Part shown: piece by piece, positions 61,640-64,000 of the stretch | Layout of the letters: every line of letters begins with the position of its first letter | Numbering within the stretch: the first letter of the stretch is position 1 | DNA from: Bacteroidales bacterium UBA5433 | Lineage (GTDB): Bacteria; Bacteroidota; Bacteroidia; Bacteroidales; UBA932 | Length of the DNA: 64,000 bases | Direction of reading: 5' to 3' | NCBI GenBank assembly: GCA_002427525.1 | Contig: DIRP01000009.1 | Location: forward strand, 1-64,000 | Position numbers and translations under genes: made by a program | Notes under the pieces: generated by a model | What the model saw: only the letters and a program-made list of their open reading frames with translations | Told to the model about the DNA's origin: nothing | Databases searched by the model: none

Positions 61640-63178
61640 ATGCAGGAAGATTTATTTAAAAACATTATTGCCCACGCCAAAGAGTATGGTTTTATTTTCC
61701 AGTCCAGCGAAGTGTACGACGGGCTGAGTGCCGTATACGATTACGGGCAGAATGGGGTTGAGTTGAAAAACAACATAAAAAATTACTGGTGGGATGCCAT
61801 GGTGCGGATGCACGACAACATTGTGGGCCTGGACTCGGCCATTTTCATGCATCCCAGGATATGGGAGGCGAGTGGACACGTCTCGGCTTTCAACGACCCG
61901 CTTATTGACAACAAAGATTCAAAAAAGAGGTACAGGGCTGACGTGTTGCTGGAAGAGTACATAGCAAAATTGGAAGACCGTATTGAAAAAGAGGTAAATA
62001 AGGGTAAAAAACGTTTTGGTGACAGCTTTGATCAAGACCAATTCAGGGCTACGAACCCTAACGTGTTACGGGAGCAGGCTAAGATTGATCAGGTGAAGGG
62101 AAGGATGGTTAAAGCGCTGAATGAAGACAACCTGGAGGAATTACGGCAATTGATCCTGGACTGTGAAATAGCATGCCCCGTTTCCGGGACACGGAATTGG
62201 ACAGAAGTACGGCAATTTAACCTTATGTTCAGTACGCAAATGGGTAGTACACATGAGGGCGCATCGCAAATTTACCTGAGGCCGGAAACGGCGCAGGGAA
62301 TTTTTGTGAATTATTTAAATGTACAGAAAAGCGGTCGTATGAAGGTGCCTTTTGGTATTGCACAAATAGGGAAAGCATTTAGAAACGAGATAGTTGCCCG
62401 TCAGTTTATTTTCCGGATGCGCGAATTTGAGCAGATGGAGATGCAGTATTTTGTTAAGCCGGGAGAAGAAATGACATGGTACGCATACTGGAAGGATTTA
62501 CGTATGCGTTGGCACCATTCGCTGGGCCTGGGAGACGAAAATTTCCGTTTTAAAGACCATGAAAAATTGGCCCACTATGCCAATGCCGCGTGTGATATAG
62601 AGTTTCTGTTCCCGTTTGGATTCAAAGAGCTTGAAGGAATTCACTCCCGTACCAACTACGACCTTACCCGCCACGAAACATACTCCGGACGTAAATTGCG
62701 GTACTTTGATCCGGAAACAAATGAAAGCTATGTCCCCTATGTTGTGGAAACGTCTATTGGTCTGGACAGAATGTTCCTGGCTGTGCTTTCTGCTTCTTAC
62801 AAAGAAGAGAAATTGGAAGACGGCGAAGAACGCGTAGTTATGAAGTTTCCACCATTTATAGCGCCAGTCAAACTGGCGGTTTTCCCGCTGGTAAAAAAGG
62901 ATGGATTGCCGGAAATTGCACAGGAAATACTCGGCAAGTTACGTTTAGACTATTATTGCCTGTACGACGAAAAAGACAGCATTGGGAAACGGTACCGCAG
63001 GATGGATGCCATTGGAACGCCTTTCTGCATTACGGTGGACCACCAAACTAAAGAAGACAATACAATTACCCTAAGAGACAGAGATACCATGTTGCAAGAA
63101 AGGGTGCTTGTAGAGAAGCTTCCACAATTATTGGATGAAAAACTAAACAGCAAATATTGGCTGCAAAAATATCTATGA
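61640..63178 (+). CDS. glyS: glycyl-tRNA synthetase (dimeric type)
   Basis: The 512-residue class II enzyme is the homodimeric form typical of Bacteroidetes and eukaryotes, not the alpha2-beta2 form. The N-terminal EYGFIFQSSEVYDGLSAVYDYGQ segment, the glycine-binding LRPETAQGIF and the FRNEI motif 2 are conserved. It starts 9 bp after folK and its TGA overlaps the ATG of the VanZ gene. Confidence 0.97.
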   Translation: MQEDLFKNIIAHAKEYGFIFQSSEVYDGLSAVYDYGQNGVELKNNIKNYWWDAMVRMHDNIVGLDSAIFMHPRIWEASGHVSAFNDPLIDNKDSKKRYRADVLLEEYIAKLEDRIEKEVNKGKKRFGDSFDQDQFRATNPNVLREQAKIDQVKGRMVKALNEDNLEELRQLILDCEIACPVSGTRNWTEVRQFNLMFSTQMGSTHEGASQIYLRPETAQGIFVNYLNVQKSGRMKVPFGIAQIGKAFRNEIVARQFIFRMREFEQMEMQYFVKPGEEMTWYAYWKDLRMRWHHSLGLGDENFRFKDHEKLAHYANAACDIEFLFPFGFKELEGIHSRTNYDLTRHETYSGRKLRYFDPETNESYVPYVVETSIGLDRMFLAVLSASYKEEKLEDGEERVVMKFPPFIAPVKLAVFPLVKKDGLPEIAQEILGKLRLDYYCLYDEKDSIGKRYRRMDAIGTPFCITVDHQTKEDNTITLRDRDTMLQERVLVEKLPQLLDEKLNSKYWLQKYL

Positions 63179-63594
63179 AAAGAAAACGGCAAAAGAAAAA
63201 CCATAGCAAACTGGTATTTGTGCTTTTGTTTGCAGGCTATCTGGGAGTAAGCGCCTACTTGTTATTTGCTACCGGTGATGCTTTGCCACAGTTGAAAAAA
63301 CTGGGCTTTTTAGCGCAATTGGCTGCGTACTTTAAGGTAGAGCCCGATAAGGTAATGCACACCCTGCTTTTTCTTCCCATCATTCCGCTTGCTTGGGCGG
63401 CTATAAAACCACGCAGGGTCTTTACAAAAGTACTTGTTTTGTGGTCGGGATTACTGTTTGGGATACTTACAGAAGTCATTCAATATTACCTTCCGTACAG
63501 AACGGGAGATATTGGCGATCTGGCAGCAGATGTTATGGGAAGTGTACTGGGGATGGCTTTTCTGGTTTTTTTCCAAGAAAGAAAAAAGAAATAA
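63175..63594 (+). CDS. VanZ-like membrane protein
   Basis: The 139-residue protein has a Lys/Arg-rich start and four membrane segments, with the VanZ family patterns DKVMHTLLFLP and LTEVIQYYLPYRTGDIGDLAADVMGS. Function uncertain; some homologues affect glycopeptide tolerance or cell-envelope biology. The ATG at 63175 overlaps the glyS stop (ATGA), so it is coupled to glyS; an ATG at 63157 in the same frame lies inside glyS. Confidence 0.88.
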   Translation: MKRKRQKKNHSKLVFVLLFAGYLGVSAYLLFATGDALPQLKKLGFLAQLAAYFKVEPDKVMHTLLFLPIIPLAWAAIKPRRVFTKVLVLWSGLLFGILTEVIQYYLPYRTGDIGDLAADVMGSVLGMAFLVFFQERKKK

Positions 63595-63604
63595 GGTCCT
63601 TGTT

Positions 63605-64000
63605 TTAGTCCTCCGGCGGGTTTTGTTCCTGCGGGTTTTGTTCTTCCGGTCCGGTTACAAAAATGTCGTCTGAATTACAACTTAAGCAATGGTCTGTCGG
63701 GTATCTTGATGCATGAATCCGATGGCAGTTGCGGCAACGGTACCAGTGCTCTTCCAGGGAGTAGTGGCCTCCGCGAATTTCAATGGCTTTGCTTTCTACA
63801 AAGGCTTGGGCAACGGTTTTGCGGGCTTTGTCGTACAGGCGTGTAAATGTAGGGCGGGAAATATTCATGCGTTTTGCCGCCTCTTCCTGAGTAAGGTTTT
63901 CGTAATCAGCCAGGCGAATAGCCTCGTATTCTTCAAAAAGCAGGATAACAGACTCCCTGCTGCTGCCGGGAACTCCGTAAGGCCGGTATCCTTCCATGGG
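63605..64000 (-). CDS. DUF134 helix-turn-helix protein (5' end beyond the window)
   Basis: A DUF134-family DNA-binding protein, cut by the right edge. A helix-turn-helix of the sigma-region-4 kind (LTQEEAAKRMNISRPTFTRLYDKARK) follows a GYRPYGVPG segment, and a C-terminal CxxC pair (CRNCHRIHASRYPTDHCLSC) likely binds zinc. Homologues begin with a Lys/Arg/Cys-rich stretch of 15-20 residues before GY-P-G, and the codons run on in frame past position 63997, so the Met visible at 63997 is probably internal. Convergent with vanZ, 10 bp away. Confidence 0.85.
   Translation of the reverse strand, partial: PMEGYRPYGVPGSSRESVILLFEEYEAIRLADYENLTQEEAAKRMNISRPTFTRLYDKARKTVAQAFVESKAIEIRGGHYSLEEHWYRCRNCHRIHASRYPTDHCLSCNSDDIFVTGPEEQNPQEQNPPED

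Overview
The window reads as a chromosomal segment of a Bacteroidota bacterium, most likely order Bacteroidales. The evidence is consistent: at least sixteen start sites carry the Bacteroidetes -7 promoter element TAnnTTTG, Shine-Dalgarno sequences are nearly absent, and the gene content is typical of the group (SusC-like TonB-dependent receptor, BACON and FISUMP lipoproteins, S46 dipeptidyl-peptidase, split transketolase, type B fumarate reductase, EF-G paralog, YfhO-family membrane protein). I cannot place it to genus. No phage, insertion sequence, integrase, CRISPR array or toxin-antitoxin pair is visible. Nearly all of it is ordinary housekeeping DNA at very high gene density.

Layout. 1-573 has no convincing gene and holds an 11-copy, 24-bp minisatellite. 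574-9474: lepA (minus); a plus-strand operon of split transketolase, ECF sigma factor, membrane anti-sigma candidate and periplasmic protein; then a minus-strand operon of an EF-G-like factor with degenerate GTPase motifs, lolD and a tRNA methyltransferase. 9580-16091: DPP7-type peptidase, Mrp-like ATPase and a 1148-residue LRR lipoprotein. 16078-25166: sodium-dependent transporter, YfhO protein, dfrA/thyA, aspS, serine hydrolase, rsmA. 25192-30926 (minus): endonuclease-family protein, mutS, ABC permease, FISUMP lipoprotein. 31018-32121: ychF. 32118-42902 (minus): a 10.8-kb run ruvB, Ntn-hydrolase, mfd, outer-membrane protein, TPR protein, lptC, ppiD. 43168-47688: NamZ-like muramidase, frdA-frdB, small lipoprotein. 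47730-49746 (minus): tRNA-Ala, tonB, hflX. 49821-54570: ybeY, mnmG, TonB-dependent receptor. 54574-59110 (minus): ruvA, and the overlapping chain gcvH, threonine aldolase, fadD, GNAT. 59162-63594: sufS, sufE, DUF59, folK, glyS, vanZ. A DUF134 regulator runs off the right edge.

How the genes work together. Several runs are functional units: thyA-dfrA (dTMP and folate recycling), frdA-frdB (anaerobic respiration), sufS-sufE-DUF59 (Fe-S assembly), and the ruvB-to-ppiD run, which mixes DNA repair with envelope biogenesis. Many neighbours overlap by 1-4 nt (ATGA, GTGA, TGATG junctions), so translational coupling is probably common.

Nothing here is clearly a new system. The observations most worth checking are: a promoter geometry in which TAnnTTTG lies exactly 4 nt before the start codon of three genes (predicted leaderless mRNAs); the EF-G paralog with altered G3 and G4 motifs; the 24-bp minisatellite that is stop-free in all six frames, together with small in-frame tandem duplications inside conserved genes; a terminator-like hairpin in the hflX leader; and a fumarate reductase locus with no cytochrome b gene beside it.
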